In this document: positions 17,012 through 27,045 of the stretch, in pieces
How positions within the stretch are numbered: the stretch's first letter is position 1
Layout of the letters: each line of letters starts with the position of its first letter
Assembly (NCBI GenBank): GCA_963747105.1
Contig: CAVVEC010000002.1
Coordinates: forward strand, 372,001 to 436,000
Length of the DNA: 64,000 nt
Source of the DNA: CAVVEC01 sp963747105
GTDB taxonomy: Bacteria; Acidobacteriota; Terriglobia; Terriglobales; Acidobacteriaceae
Direction: 5' to 3'
Translations under genes and position numbers: made by a program
Notes under the pieces: generated by a model
Told to the model about the DNA's origin: nothing
Database searches by the model: none
The model's input: the letters and a program-made list of their open reading frames with translations, nothing else

Positions 17012-19162
17012 ATGTCTATTATCAAGGTAATTTCTGGTCGGATTTCGCAGGAAGTTTTGCTCGAGGGGGCGCAGCTAAATGGACTCGCGCAAATGGTTCC
17101 TGATAGCCACTTCGAATTTGAAAGTGATCTGCGCCGCTACGAGACGCTGCTGAGAACGGCGGATTTGGTGGTGCGGCACGGCGGCTTGGCTGATTTGTTG
17201 TGTGATCTCGCCGGACCCCTGCGCGATGTGGCTGCGTTCGATGTCGCCGCTTTCTTTCTCTACGATTCCTCAAAAGACATGATGCTGATGCATCTGTGGG
17301 AAGGATCACAACTGAATCCCACGCCTCTCGAACTCCCCATCAATGACTCTGACATCGGATGGGTTTGGCAAAATCAGCAACCACTGGTGGTGACGGATTC
17401 TCTGGCCGAGGGACGGCGTCCTTCTTTGTCACCGATATTGCGTGAGAAGGGAGTGCGATCGTACTGCGCATTGCCACTGACCACTGCCAGGCGGCGTTTA
17501 GGAGGGTTGGGGCTGGGCAGCACGACAGTAGGCGCCTACGGCGAAGACGATATCCGCCTCCTTCGCCGTGTCGCAGAGTTGGTGGCATTGGCAGTGGAGA
17601 ATGCATTAACCCGTGCGGCTTTTGAAAATGAGAAACAGAGGCTGAAAATGCTGGTGGAAGTCAGCACTACCTTGGTCTCCAACCTCGACTTGCGGCGACT
17701 GTTTCCCGCGATTTCGGATTTAATACGGAAAGTGGTCCGGCAAGGCTACGCCAGTGTGTCCCTGTATGACAAGGTCACGCATTCCATGCGCATGCATGCG
17801 TTGGATGATCCGTCAGCCGCCGAGCCATTCGTCCCGGACACAATTGTTCCCATAGAAGAGACAGTCACTGCCGGCCTAGCGTTTCAGACGCGCGAAATAA
17901 GGATCGCAAACCGGGAAGAGCTTCTCGAAGCCCAGTCTGCGTTCATTCGGGGGCTGCTGGAACAAGGTTTTCAGTCCATGTGCTCGGTGCCGCTGGTCAC
18001 GCGAAAAGGTGTGCTTGGAACTTTGAATCTGGCCAGCAAGGAAGAGAACGCGTTTTTCCCGCAGGACACGGATTTCCTGAAACAAGTGGCGACACAGGTT
18101 GCGATCGCCTTGGACAACGCCCGCGCCTACCACGAAATCGCGGAGCTTACTTCCAAACTCAAGCATGAAAAGCTGTATCTGCAGGATGAGATTCGCTCTG
18201 TGCTTGGGTTTGAAGAAATTATCGGGGAAAGCCCGGCGCTCAAGCGCGTGCTGGCACAGGTTCAGACCGTCGCGCCCACGGATAGCACAGTTCTCATCCT
18301 GGGAGAAACGGGAACAGGCAAAGAATTGATTGCGCGCGCCATTCACCGGATGAGTTCGCGGAAGGACGCCAGTTTCATTAAGCTGAACTGCGCCGCAATT
18401 CCTACCGGGCTGTTGGAGAGTGAGCTTTTCGGGCATGAAAAGGGTGCGTTTACCGGCGCCATAAGCCAGAAGGTCGGACGTTTAGAGATGGCCGACAAGG
18501 GAACACTTTTTCTGGATGAGGTGGGAGAGATTCCGCTGGAACTTCAGCCAAAGCTGTTGCGGGTGCTGCAGGATCACGAGTTCGAGCGGCTGGGCGGGGT
18601 GCGGACGATCCGCGTGAACTTGCGTCTGATCGCGGCGACGAATCGTGACTTGGCGAAAAGTGTGGCGGCGCACGAATTCCGCGATGATCTGTATTATCGC
18701 CTGCGTGTGTTCCCGGTGAAAATGCCACCCCTGCGCGAGCGGGGCAAAGACATTCCCCTGCTGGTGCGCTACTTCGTCCAGAAGTTTTCCCGCAGCATGA
18801 ACAAGCACATCGAGGATATCCCCACGGAAACTATGGATGCGCTGACGCGCTGGACCTGGCCCGGCAATGTGAGGGAACTGGAGAACTTCATCGAACGATC
18901 AGCGATTCTTTCCGAGGGGACGACGTTGAATGTGCCCTTGGCGGAACTGATACCTCCTTATGAAGGGACTCCTCCTGAGAGAACTCCTCAAAATACCACC
19001 TTGGAAGGCTTGGAACGAGAACACATTCTCCGCGTGCTGCGCGAGACCGGGGGCGTGATTGCCGGTTTGCACGGAGCTGCCGCCCGCTTGGGAATGAAGC
19101 GCACCACCCTGCAATCCCGAATGCAGAAGATGGGCATTACCCGGGAAGACTACCAAAACTAA
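17012..19162 (+). CDS. sigma54-dependent transcriptional activator with tandem GAF domains
   Basis: 717 residues from the ATG at 17012, chosen for the GGAGAG nine bases upstream; in-frame ATGs at 16976 and 17003 are alternatives. Two GAF sensor domains (about 35-195 and 205-365) precede an AAA+ domain: Walker A GETGTGKELIARAIH near 430, the sigma54-contact loop GAFTGA near 478, Walker B GTLFLDEVGEIPLE, and WPGNVRELENFIERS. A Fis-type helix-turn-helix ends the protein (HGAAARLGMKRTTLQSRMQKMGI). The architecture is that of FhlA/NorR-like regulators that sense small molecules or redox state rather than phosphorylation. It follows the two-component pair in the same direction. Confidence 0.92.
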   Translation: MSIIKVISGRISQEVLLEGAQLNGLAQMVPDSHFEFESDLRRYETLLRTADLVVRHGGLADLLCDLAGPLRDVAAFDVAAFFLYDSSKDMMLMHLWEGSQLNPTPLELPINDSDIGWVWQNQQPLVVTDSLAEGRRPSLSPILREKGVRSYCALPLTTARRRLGGLGLGSTTVGAYGEDDIRLLRRVAELVALAVENALTRAAFENEKQRLKMLVEVSTTLVSNLDLRRLFPAISDLIRKVVRQGYASVSLYDKVTHSMRMHALDDPSAAEPFVPDTIVPIEETVTAGLAFQTREIRIANREELLEAQSAFIRGLLEQGFQSMCSVPLVTRKGVLGTLNLASKEENAFFPQDTDFLKQVATQVAIALDNARAYHEIAELTSKLKHEKLYLQDEIRSVLGFEEIIGESPALKRVLAQVQTVAPTDSTVLILGETGTGKELIARAIHRMSSRKDASFIKLNCAAIPTGLLESELFGHEKGAFTGAISQKVGRLEMADKGTLFLDEVGEIPLELQPKLLRVLQDHEFERLGGVRTIRVNLRLIAATNRDLAKSVAAHEFRDDLYYRLRVFPVKMPPLRERGKDIPLLVRYFVQKFSRSMNKHIEDIPTETMDALTRWTWPGNVRELENFIERSAILSEGTTLNVPLAELIPPYEGTPPERTPQNTTLEGLEREHILRVLRETGGVIAGLHGAAARLGMKRTTLQSRMQKMGITREDYQN

Positions 19163-19464
19163 GAAGTCCGCCCGCCACCCCGAATCCTAATTCTTCGATG
19201 ACGATTGATCGGCATTCCGCCGGGGGGTCGTCAATTCTGTTCTGAGGAAGTGCACATTCCAATGCAGTAGGGAGTCGTGTGTCCAATCGTTGCTGCAAGT
19301 TAGAGGCACAGCCCAGTTTGGAACCTGGACTGCGAGCCAGAGTCGCTCTGATCCCTACTTTCTAGTAGGGCCAGGATTACTGTACGGAACAACGAACAGT
19401 GCAAGAGATTGCCTGTTCGGCAGCACCGGATGCGGGCGCAGGGTTTCGAGATGGCCTTTAGGAG
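19163..19464. other. 302-base intergenic stretch with a hairpin
   Basis: No gene is supported. It holds a perfect hairpin, CCCTACT-TTCT-AGTAGGG (19353-19370), which may be an operator for the downstream CRP-type regulator or part of a leader. Confidence 0.4.
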
Positions 19465-19920
19465 ATGCCTTTGTTAGTGCAAACGGACGCCGTGGGGCGT
19501 CGTCGAGATATCGCGACATTCCCTGGGAGCGGAGACGCCCCGCTTGGGGGCGATGCGGGCGGGCAGGGGCACTGGTTGCCCCTGCCAGTTCTAGGGGATG
19601 CGCCAAGGGCTAATTGTTCCGGGCGTCGCGGAGTCAGAAGGGACTACACATCAGCGCAGGGCACCCACTTCGATCCCTTATATCTGCTTGCTTGCGGTGC
19701 GCGATGGCACCGCCAGGGGGAAGCCAGCGCGGGATGGGAGTTGGTGCAATGCCTGCGATCGTGGGACTCCAATACGCGTGCCATCGCCGCGGATTTGCTG
19801 GCGAAAACAGAAAACGCACGCCTGCTGGTCAAGGAATTGCGCCGGGCCCGGGGCCGTCTTCGACGACCCGTGGAACACGTGGCTGAGCCCAATGGGTCAA
19901 GCGCTGGCAAGGTGGTGGCA
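19465..19920 (+). CDS. unknown protein with HEAT-like segment, upstream of crp-type gene (boundaries uncertain)
   Basis: The second half looks like real coding sequence: ASAGWELVQCLRSWDSNTRA followed by IAADLLAKTENARLLVKELR reads as two HEAT-like helices. The first half is low-complexity and may contain a frame change. The ATG at 19465 directly follows AGGAG, which is too close for an ordinary ribosome site. The frame nominally runs on into the next gene, but the start of the CRP-type regulator at 19921 sets the likely end. Function is unknown; the tight spacing suggests the two are co-transcribed. Confidence 0.4.
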
Positions 19921-20638
19921 ATGAACACTCCCCTATGGGTTGGAATTGACCGAGAGCTGTCTCACTTGCAAGTTGCGGAGGGATCCCTGGTTTTGCGGCC
20001 TCTCTCCAGAAGGACTCAACCTTCTTGGCAGCGCCAGCCACTTGAGCACCTACCCCGGCGGGGCCCTTTTGTTTGTCGAAGGACAGATGCCGCGGGGGGC
20101 ATTTGTGCTTTGCTCGGGCCGGGCCAAACTCTCGACTACTTCGCGGGAAGGCAAAGTACTGATTTTGAAAATCGCCGAGGCGGGCGAGGTGCTGGGCTTG
20201 AGTGCCGTGATCGCGGGCGAACCCTTTGAGCTGAGTGCCGAAACTACCGGGCCTTGCCAGGTGAACTTCATCGAACGCGAAGCCTTGCTCCGGTTGATGG
20301 AGAAAAGCGGAGAGTTGGGACTGCGCGCATCTCAGGCCTTAAGCCGGGAATTTCAGTCGGCGTACCATGACATCCACGAACTGGTTCTGACCCGTTCCTC
20401 AGCCGGCAAGTTGGCAAGGTTACTGCTTTCGTGGACGCCGAGCCGGGAAGAGTTGCGACGTCGGAAATCCGCATCCGGGCGAGCATGACCCACGAAGAGA
20501 TGGCGCAGATGATTGGCTCCTCCCGGGAGACCGTGACTCGCCTGCTGAGCGACCTGAAAAAGAAGGAATTCATCCGCCTGGAAGGTTCGACTTCTGGTGA
20601 TCCGCAATCGAACGGCGCTGGAAGCGCTGGCTGCATAG
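19921..20638 (+). CDS. CRP/FNR-family regulator with N-terminal cysteines (frame interrupted)
   Basis: About 238 residues when frames are joined. The ATG at 19921 followed by one skipped base gives MNTPYGLELTESCLTCKLR, which fits better than the TTG at 19940. The cAMP-binding-like domain shows YPGGALLFVEGQMPRGAFVL and LKIAEAGEVLGLSAVIAG. The C-terminal helix-turn-helix (MTHEEMAQMIGSSRETVTRL, LSDLKKKEFIRLEGS) requires a frame change near 20450 and the last residues (LLVIRNRTALEALAA) another near 20595. Cysteines in the pattern C-x2-C-x8-C plus one at about residue 58 recall the iron-sulfur ligands of FNR, so oxygen or NO sensing is possible. Stop TAG at 20636. Confidence 0.8.
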
Positions 20639-20738
20639 ATGCGGCTTGCAGCCCAAAGGCGGCTGGCCGGTTCTCCCCCGCCACCGCCTTTTCGCTGTGT
20701 GGGGCGGACTTTCTTTCCCCCGCTCCGGCATTTACTGC

Positions 20739-20759
20739 CAATGATGTGAGCCATCATTG
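20739..20759. terminator. hairpin between converging regulator and TonB-dependent receptor genes
   Basis: CAATGATG-N5-CATCATTG, a perfect 8-bp inverted repeat between two converging genes. There is no long T-run, so it is a possible bidirectional terminator. Confidence 0.4.
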
Positions 20760-20834
20760 TCTTAGTCAGCACAAAAATCTGGCCGGGGCCAAGATCTAAA
20801 GCGGCGGACAAGAGTGTCCGTCCCACATTGTTCA

Positions 20835-23550
20835 TTAAAAGTGAAACCCCAGCTGAGCGGTCATACGCCCGCGGCGTGACATAGTGCGTGCCGCTGAAGG
20901 TTGAGAGAAAGTTGTAGAGCGCGTATTTGTTGGCCAGGTTGATCACCGTAAACTGCAGCACTCCATTTGTATTTGTCGCCGTGAAAGAGGTTGTCGTCGC
21001 CGATGGCAAGGTCGAACAGATTACGTGGGTCGGATGCGCGGCGGATTGTGATCGTCGTTCTCGGTGCCCGGCGCCGGTATCTTTACAAGATTGGACCCGT
21101 ACTGCGAGCCGGGCACGGAGCTCGGCAAGAGTGTCGAGCGGGATTGGCGTTGGCGGCGGTGCGTGGACGGAGCCGCAGAAAAGGCCTGCCTGGAACTGCT
21201 GATCGGCTAGGTCGAGGTCACCCTCGGTAGTCCCTGCAGGCCGTTGAGCCGTCTGCACAGTTGCGCTCCGGCGCACGGCACCGCGCCGGCCACCAGTCCG
21301 CTGTCATAGCGCCAGTTGAAGCCAAGCCAGGGCCCGCGCTTCCAGGGCTGGTATTGCAGGTGGGTGGTCTGGTTGAACTTCTCGTCGTGGTCGATGCGGA
21401 AGACCCCCGTCGGAGCCGAGGGAGTCGCGCCGCTCCACCGACCTGCGGCGTGAAGAAACGTGCCGCCACGCTGGAAAACACCACAAGCGCGGAGAATCCG
21501 TGGAAATTCGGCACACTCACACGGCCCGCAAATCCCGGAATCTTCGAGTTATCCCATTCCACCGGGAAGGTGATCGGAGTGTCGCCCAACACACTGAAGT
21601 CATAGCCGTTGTGCGTGTACTTCCAGATGTACTCGCCGGAGAACACCAAGTATCGGCCGAACGCCTGCTGAAGCCGGCGTGGAATTCATTGCGCCAGCCC
21701 GGAGCTCAGCGGCTGAGTGCAGACGCCGGGCGTGCGAGCAGCCCAGCAAGCGGGTCAAGACACGGGATTGGCACACCCAATGCTGGACAAGCACCAGGTT
21801 TTCGTTGAAAGGGCGTTTCCATGGTGCGCGCGTAAGAAACACGAAGCACCGTGTTGCTCGGCTTGATGTTGTAGGCAACGCCCAGGCGCGGCTCGGCTTC
21901 GCGTGAGTGGTCAGCCCGTTGTACAAATCGCCGCGCATTCCCAGATTGAAATTCCAGTTACCTTTGGTGATCGTGTCCTGCGGCATACAAGCGCCAGCTC
22001 TTTGACGTCGGTATGCCCGTGGAAGGCGAACAGGCCTCCTCCCGCGTCAGATCGTAAGGCAGCAAGGTCCGTGCAGGGAGGCTGAACGGGGCTACCGCTT
22101 GAATCCGGGACAGGGGTTGCCGTTACATCGGTGAGCAGGCAAGGAAATGTTGGATCCACGATGCCGATGTGTCATTCTCCGTGAGGAAGTTTGCTCGTAG
22201 GTGCTCCCATTTTCATGTTGTGGATGCCCTTCACGTAGGAGACGTTGGACCGAAGGCCCGCATTCGTGAGCGTCCGATCCTGAGCACGGTTTGCGACTGC
22301 AGATCCGGAGCGAAATCGGCAAAAGGATTCGCGCTGGGATAGTAGTTGTATTGATCGCGCCGCACGAAAGCGCCAAGGGTGAACACCGCGGTCGAGCTGA
22401 GCAAGTGGGTCCAGGACGGAGCGATATTGAAGGTCTTGATCTGCGAGCGTTGGTCTGTCGGGCCGAGGGGCTTTCCGGTTCCAGGGTCGAGCCACAGTTG
22501 GACTCCATTGACCAGCGTGAAGCTGCTGGTCGAACGAATTGGGGTTCTGGAACCAGGAACGCGTGAACCAAAGTTCAAGTGAACGGAATCCGCGTTTGAG
22601 AGCTTGATAATCCATGCGGTCGAAGACGTTTTCTTCGTTGCCTTTGTCGTGCATCACGGTGAATTCCGGCGGGTCAAGAAATCGTCCGCTATTCAGGCCA
22701 CTGACGGAAATGAAGTTCCCCCAGTTCTTGCCGCCGTAGCCGAGATTGAAGCCCAGCGTTGGAGGTGCCAAAAGCTGCCATAGGAAGCGGTGACGCTGCC
22801 ATGAGGAGTGGTCATGCCTTGGCCGGAACGTGTGGTGACGTTGATGACCACACTCGTCTTGTCGCCATACTCCGCGGGTGGCGCGCCGGCGATGACCTCC
22901 ATGCGACTGGATCGAGTCCAGAGGAATCTGGTTGGAGAAGACTTTGCTTTGCTGATCGGTGATGGGCTGGCCATCCACCGAAAACGAGTTCTCCGCGTGG
23001 TCGCCCAGGCCGTGGAACAGGCCATTGGAATCGGCCGCGATCCCCGGCGTGGCCAGTGTGACCAGCGAACTCACGGACGACGATGCGCTTTCCAGCGGAA
23101 GCTTGTCGAACAGGTTCTTGTCCACGTCAGTATGGAACGTGGGATCGTTCTCCAGCAGGTCTTCGCCGAAGCTTCGACCGTCACCGTCTCCGACGAACTC
23201 TTCACCTCCAGGTTGACGTTGACGTTCATCGGAACCAGCGACCGGACATCGACGTCCTGAACGTAAGGAGCAAATCCCTTCGCCGTGACCGTCAAGATGG
23301 TAGGGGTTAAACGGAACGTTGGAGAAGGTGAACTTCCCCGCGTTGTCGGTCGTCGGCGGTGCGGTCAAAGCCGCTGACCGGGTTATGAATTTCGACCGTA
23401 GCGTTCGGCGACTACGGCGCCGGTTGGATCCAGGACCGTGCCCGATACGGTCGAATTCCGCCGGACTGCGCGTCCGCACGAAGACCGAGTGCCAAATAGA
23501 AAAGCCACTACAAAAGCCGCATGAAGCGACTTCTTGTAAGAAGCCAGCAT
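20835..23550 (-). CDS. carboxypeptidase-regulatory-like TonB-dependent receptor (many frame interruptions)
   Basis: Large outer-membrane transporter, about 900 residues in joined frames. It begins at ATG 23550 after a GGAGG site with a signal peptide (MLASYKKSLHAAFVVAFLFG). A carboxypeptidase-regulatory (Cna-B-like) domain follows (SGTVLDPTGAVV, FTFSNVPFNPY), then a TonB plug (TVTVEASAKT, FHGLGDHAENSFSVDGQPI) and a beta barrel. The C-terminus reads YALYNFLSTFSGTHYVTPRA, then a frame change to TAQLGFHF and TAA, ending in the aromatic residue expected of barrel proteins. More than eight frame changes are required. The family is abundant in acidobacteria and likely imports oligosaccharides or other large nutrients. 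No substrate gene is adjacent. Confidence 0.82.
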
Positions 23551-23566
23551 GATTCCTCCAAGAGAA

Positions 23567-23880
23567 TTAGGGTTGAAGAGCGAGGTATAGGGCTAGCTTA
23601 TTTTGGGGGGCCCTAAGCTGAAGGAGGGGGACGAATATGGAGGGAGAAAACAAAGCCTGACGGATCTGAAGGCAGGAACTGCGGAAACCACCAAAACAGG
23701 CGACCAGGACTGGAAACGGTCGATATGATGACGTTCCAGACACTCCCGCATGGGCTACCGAACAGATCGAGCATTCGTGGCTGGGAAGCTTGGAGTTGTC
23801 GGAATGAACGTGGATAGCCTGGGCAAGCCAGTGAAGGCGATCAGCAGAACGCACAACAAAGACACGAATGCGGCGTAATT
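23567..23880 (-). CDS. possible small membrane protein upstream of the receptor (uncertain frame)
   Basis: The minus strand reads RRIRVFVV, then LHWLAQAIHVHSDNSKLPSH and ECSICSVAHAGV. The motif His-x-CxxC-x2-AHAG resembles small membrane proteins often found beside metal or TonB systems. Downstream of AHAGV two frames stay open, one ending SLHIRPPPSA, so a frame change is likely. Start and end are not fixed and the function is unknown. Confidence 0.35.
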
Positions 23881-24000
23881 GTCTTTGCGCGATCTGTCTG
23901 CGGCTGAATTCAAGACAACGCCTCACCCTACTCTTAGTCCACGTATACCAGAATTAGACGTGCGATGCAACGGCAGGGTTACTGAGTTGCCAAACCGAGG

Positions 24001-24780
24001 TCAGAGTCCGAACAGTTCCCGCAGCCGCTTGGTCTGGGCGCGGCTCACCGGGATTTCGGTCTGTTTCTTGTCGTCCATGCGCAGTTGGTAGGAACTCTTG
24101 AACCAGGGAACGACTTCCTTGATGCGGTTGATGTTGACCAGATAGGAGCGATGCGCCCGCCAGAACAGATTCGGATCGAGACTGTCCAGCAATTCCTCCA
24201 GCGTGCGGCAGTTGGATTGGCCTTCCATGCCGCTGGGGCCGCCCGTGACCACGGTGATGACGCCGTCTTCGATGGAGGCGAAACAGATATCTTTCTGATT
24301 CACCAGGAACAAGCGTCCGGCGGCCTTGAGCAGAAGTTTGGAGGTCTGCGGCTTCTGCGATTCCAGCATGCGCACCAGCGTCTCTATTTTGTCGGAAGAT
24401 GCCCCGCTGCCTTCGACTTTGGTGCGCGCCTTCTGCACCGACTGAGCCACCCGTTTCTTGTCGAAGGGCTTGAGCAGATAATCCACGGCATTCACTTCAA
24501 AGGCCTTGACCGCATACTGATCGAAGGCGGTGGCAAAGACGATTTTCGGCAGAGGGACCTTCCGGTCCAGCAGTTTCTTGATGACGCCAAAGCCGTCGAG
24601 GCCGGGCATCTGCACGTCGAGGAAAACCAGGTCAGGATTGTGCTCGCGGATAAGGTTGACGGCTTCGACGCCGTTCTTGCCCTGGGCTACAACGTCGACA
24701 TCGCCGACATTCTTCAGCAGGAAGGCGAGTTCGTCGCGGGCAAGCTGCTCGTCGTCCACGATCACGGCGGATAAGGACAT
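24001..24780 (-). CDS. LytTR-family response regulator
   Basis: 259-residue LytR/AlgR-type regulator. Receiver domain: AVIVDDEQLARDELAFLLKN, phospho-acceptor Asp55 in DLVFLDVQMPG, then ATAFDQYAVKAFEVNAVDYL and LLKPFDKKR with the conserved Lys. The LytTR DNA-binding domain occupies about 150-255 (KAAGRLFLVNQKDICFASIE, FWRAHRSYLVNINRIKEVVP, IPVSRAQTKRLRELFGL). The ATG at 24780 has an AGGAG site. No histidine kinase is adjacent, so it is an orphan in this window and its partner is unknown. LytTR regulators commonly control cell-surface and secretion genes. Confidence 0.93.
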   Translation of the reverse strand: MSLSAVIVDDEQLARDELAFLLKNVGDVDVVAQGKNGVEAVNLIREHNPDLVFLDVQMPGLDGFGVIKKLLDRKVPLPKIVFATAFDQYAVKAFEVNAVDYLLKPFDKKRVAQSVQKARTKVEGSGASSDKIETLVRMLESQKPQTSKLLLKAAGRLFLVNQKDICFASIEDGVITVVTGGPSGMEGQSNCRTLEELLDSLDPNLFWRAHRSYLVNINRIKEVVPWFKSSYQLRMDDKKQTEIPVSRAQTKRLRELFGL

Positions 24781-24848
24781 TATTTCTCCTGTGCGCAGCT
24801 ATACCGAGTATAGCGAGCCCATTTTACCAGCGTCAATGCAGCGAACCG

Positions 24849-25502
24849 TCAGGGATGCTGCGGAGGCATAGGAGGCTCGCCAGTCATGCCCGGCATCCCC
24901 ATCGGCATCTGAAATTTCTGATAGTCGCTGGGAACCTCAAACAAGCTCGCAGGCTGCTTGCCTTCTTTGATGTTCTGCATCTCGCCGCCCCGGTCTTTTT
25001 CCTCCCACTTGATCGGGAACCGCAAACTCTTGTCCAGCCAGACATTCCCAACTTCTCCGCTGGCCGACGTTCCCTCGTACTTGACCGTGCTCCGGCCATT
25101 CACCGTGTCGTTCCCCACCTTGTGGCAGGTCGCGTTGGGTTTGTGGACCATTTTCAGCCAGTCTGCGCAAGCATTGTCCACATCCAAGGTGCGAAAGAAA
25201 GTATAGTTGCGTTGCATGCCGGGGACCTGACCTGCGGTGGTTTCCATGTACATCTTTCGTTCTGGCATAAGAACGTCGGTGGTTTGCGTCGCATAGTTAA
25301 TCAGGACCACTGCCGAGCCCCCACCCTTCCTCTGCGATTCAAAGCGCATCTTATCTTTGCCTACGTATACCTTCCCCACCGAACCGGGATTGTTGTTGCC
25401 CTTGGTCTGGACCATATCAGCGGAAAATTCTTCTTGTGCAAAAAGCGGAGTAAGCGAGAACAGCACAAGGCATAATACTTGGACGAAGATTCGGCGTTGC
25501 AC
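24849..25502 (-). CDS. exported DUF4412-like protein
   Basis: 217 residues from a GTG start at 25502, preferred because AAGGAGG lies five bases upstream and the frame opens into a signal peptide (RRIFVQVLCLVLFSLTPLFAQ). The mature part has SADMVQTKGNNNPGSVGKVY, KMRFESQRKGGGSAVVLINY, a single Cys pair around DNACADWLKM and NATCHKVG, then VWLDKSLRFPIKWEEKD, and ends Met/Pro-rich (MPMGMPGMTGEPPMPPQHP). The layout matches DUF4412 proteins and is LolA-like in outline; the role is unknown. The family assignment is moderate. Confidence 0.7.
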   Translation of the reverse strand: MQRRIFVQVLCLVLFSLTPLFAQEEFSADMVQTKGNNNPGSVGKVYVGKDKMRFESQRKGGGSAVVLINYATQTTDVLMPERKMYMETTAGQVPGMQRNYTFFRTLDVDNACADWLKMVHKPNATCHKVGNDTVNGRSTVKYEGTSASGEVGNVWLDKSLRFPIKWEEKDRGGEMQNIKEGKQPASLFEVPSDYQKFQMPMGMPGMTGEPPMPPQHP

Positions 25503-25639
25503 AACTGCCTCCTTAGATGTGGGCAAATTAACAAACATCCAGCGACGATGAAGAATAACAGAAATCTCACGAAGAGCCCAAGGGGCGGTAGTGGCTCGGT
25601 TTGACACGGAAGCGAGCCAAACGCGCGATTGTTGGGTCG

Positions 25640-25699
25640 ACCCTTCGCGCGGCTCGCCCAGTTCCTTCGCTGCGCAAAGAGCGCTTGCTCAGGATGACA
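25640..25699. repeat. degenerate single copy of the dispersed hairpin repeat
   Basis: Reads TCGACCCTTCGCG...GCTTGCTCAGGATGACA. The right terminus is conserved, the left and the hairpin are eroded. It lies between the thiolase stop and the DUF4412-like gene. Confidence 0.5.
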
Positions 25700-25724
25700 A
25701 ATCAATAGAGCCACCGCCGTCAGC

Positions 25725-26910
25725 CTATGAGCGCATATTTTCCAGCGCCAAGGCCATGCCCATTCCTCCACTGACGCACAGCGTCGCCACCCCCCTTTTG
25801 GACCTGCGCTTGAGCATCTCGTGCAACAGCGTGACGGCGATGCGCGCGCCCGTGCAACCAATGGGATGGCCGAGGGCGATCGCGCCGCCATTGACGTTGA
25901 GTTTCGCGCGATCGAAATGCAATTCCCGGTCGCAGGCGATGACTTGTGCGGCAAAGGCTTCGTTCAACTCGATTACTTCGAAATCGTCGAGACGGAGCTG
26001 ATGCTTCTGCTCCATCTTGCGCACTGCGGGGACGGGACCGATGCCCATGGTTCGCGGGTCCACACCGGCCGATGTCACAGCCAGAATTCGCGCGAGCGGC
26101 TTAAGACTGTTCGTTTTCGCGAAGTCTTCGCTCGCCAGTATCACCGCCGCCGCGCCGTCGGTGATGCCGGAAGAGTTCGCGGCAGTAATCGTTCCGGTTT
26201 TCGAGAATACCGGAGGCAGCTTAGCCATCTTCTCCAGAGTGGCTCCGAGAAACGGATGCTCATCGCGGATGAAAGTTTGGGGACCTTTCTTACCTTCAAG
26301 CGTCACGGGCGCGATTTCTTCGTCGAATCGTCCGGTGTCCATGGATGCTGCAGCGCGGGTCTGCGAGCAGAGAGCATATTCATCTTGTTCTTCCCGCGTG
26401 ATCTTGTATTGCTGGGCCAGCAGTTCCGCGGTTTCACCCATCACCATTTTCGCCAAAGGGCAGAAAAATCCGTCACGGTACATGCCATCTACGAGTTCCT
26501 GATTGCCCAGCCGATAGCCCCAGCGCGCGCCGTCGAGGTAATAGGGCAGGCGAGACATGGATTCAGTGCCACCCGCCAAAATACAATCCAGATTGCCGGT
26601 CGTGATCTCCTGGTATCCGAGCGCTATAGACTTCATGCCCGAGGCGCAAGCCTTGTTCACCGTGTAAGCAGGAGTTTCCTGGGGAACGCCACTGCGGACG
26701 GAAATCTGCCGGGCAGGATTCGGCCCGCCGCCGGCCTGGCGGGCGTTGCCAAAGATGGTTTCTTCGATTTGATCGAGGACGAATTCCGGCGCGCTCGATG
26801 GCGGCTCGAGCCGCGGCCACGCCCATGTCGGCGGCGGTCATTGATGCCAGCGAGCCTCCGAACTTCCCGATTGGCGTCCGCACAGCAGAAACGATGTAGA
26901 CCTCGCGCAA
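25725..26910 (-). CDS. acetyl-CoA acetyltransferase (thiolase), one frameshift
   Basis: About 394-residue thiolase that condenses two acetyl-CoA to acetoacetyl-CoA or runs the reverse thiolysis. A TTG at 26910, five bases after GGAGG, gives REVYIVSAVRTPIGKFGGSL. Near 26790 the frame changes after AAIERAG and continues EFVLDQIEETIFGNARQAGG, then TPAYTVNKACASGMKSIALG with the acyl-accepting Cys. The catalytic His is in NVNGGAIALGHPIGCTGAR and the second Cys in TLCVSGGMGMAL. The set is typical of biosynthetic/degradative acetyl-CoA acetyltransferases. No partner genes for polyhydroxyalkanoate or butyrate metabolism flank it. Confidence 0.9.
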
Positions 26911-27045
26911 CTTTACCTCCAAGTTTCAGTCTAGCATTCATGTGGATGCGCAAGGGCTGCGTCGGGATGGGCGGGTTCTGAGCAAAGTCGAAGGAGGGCC
27001 GTTCCTGGGTGTTCGGTTCGACCCGAAGCAGTAAACTGAATCTCC

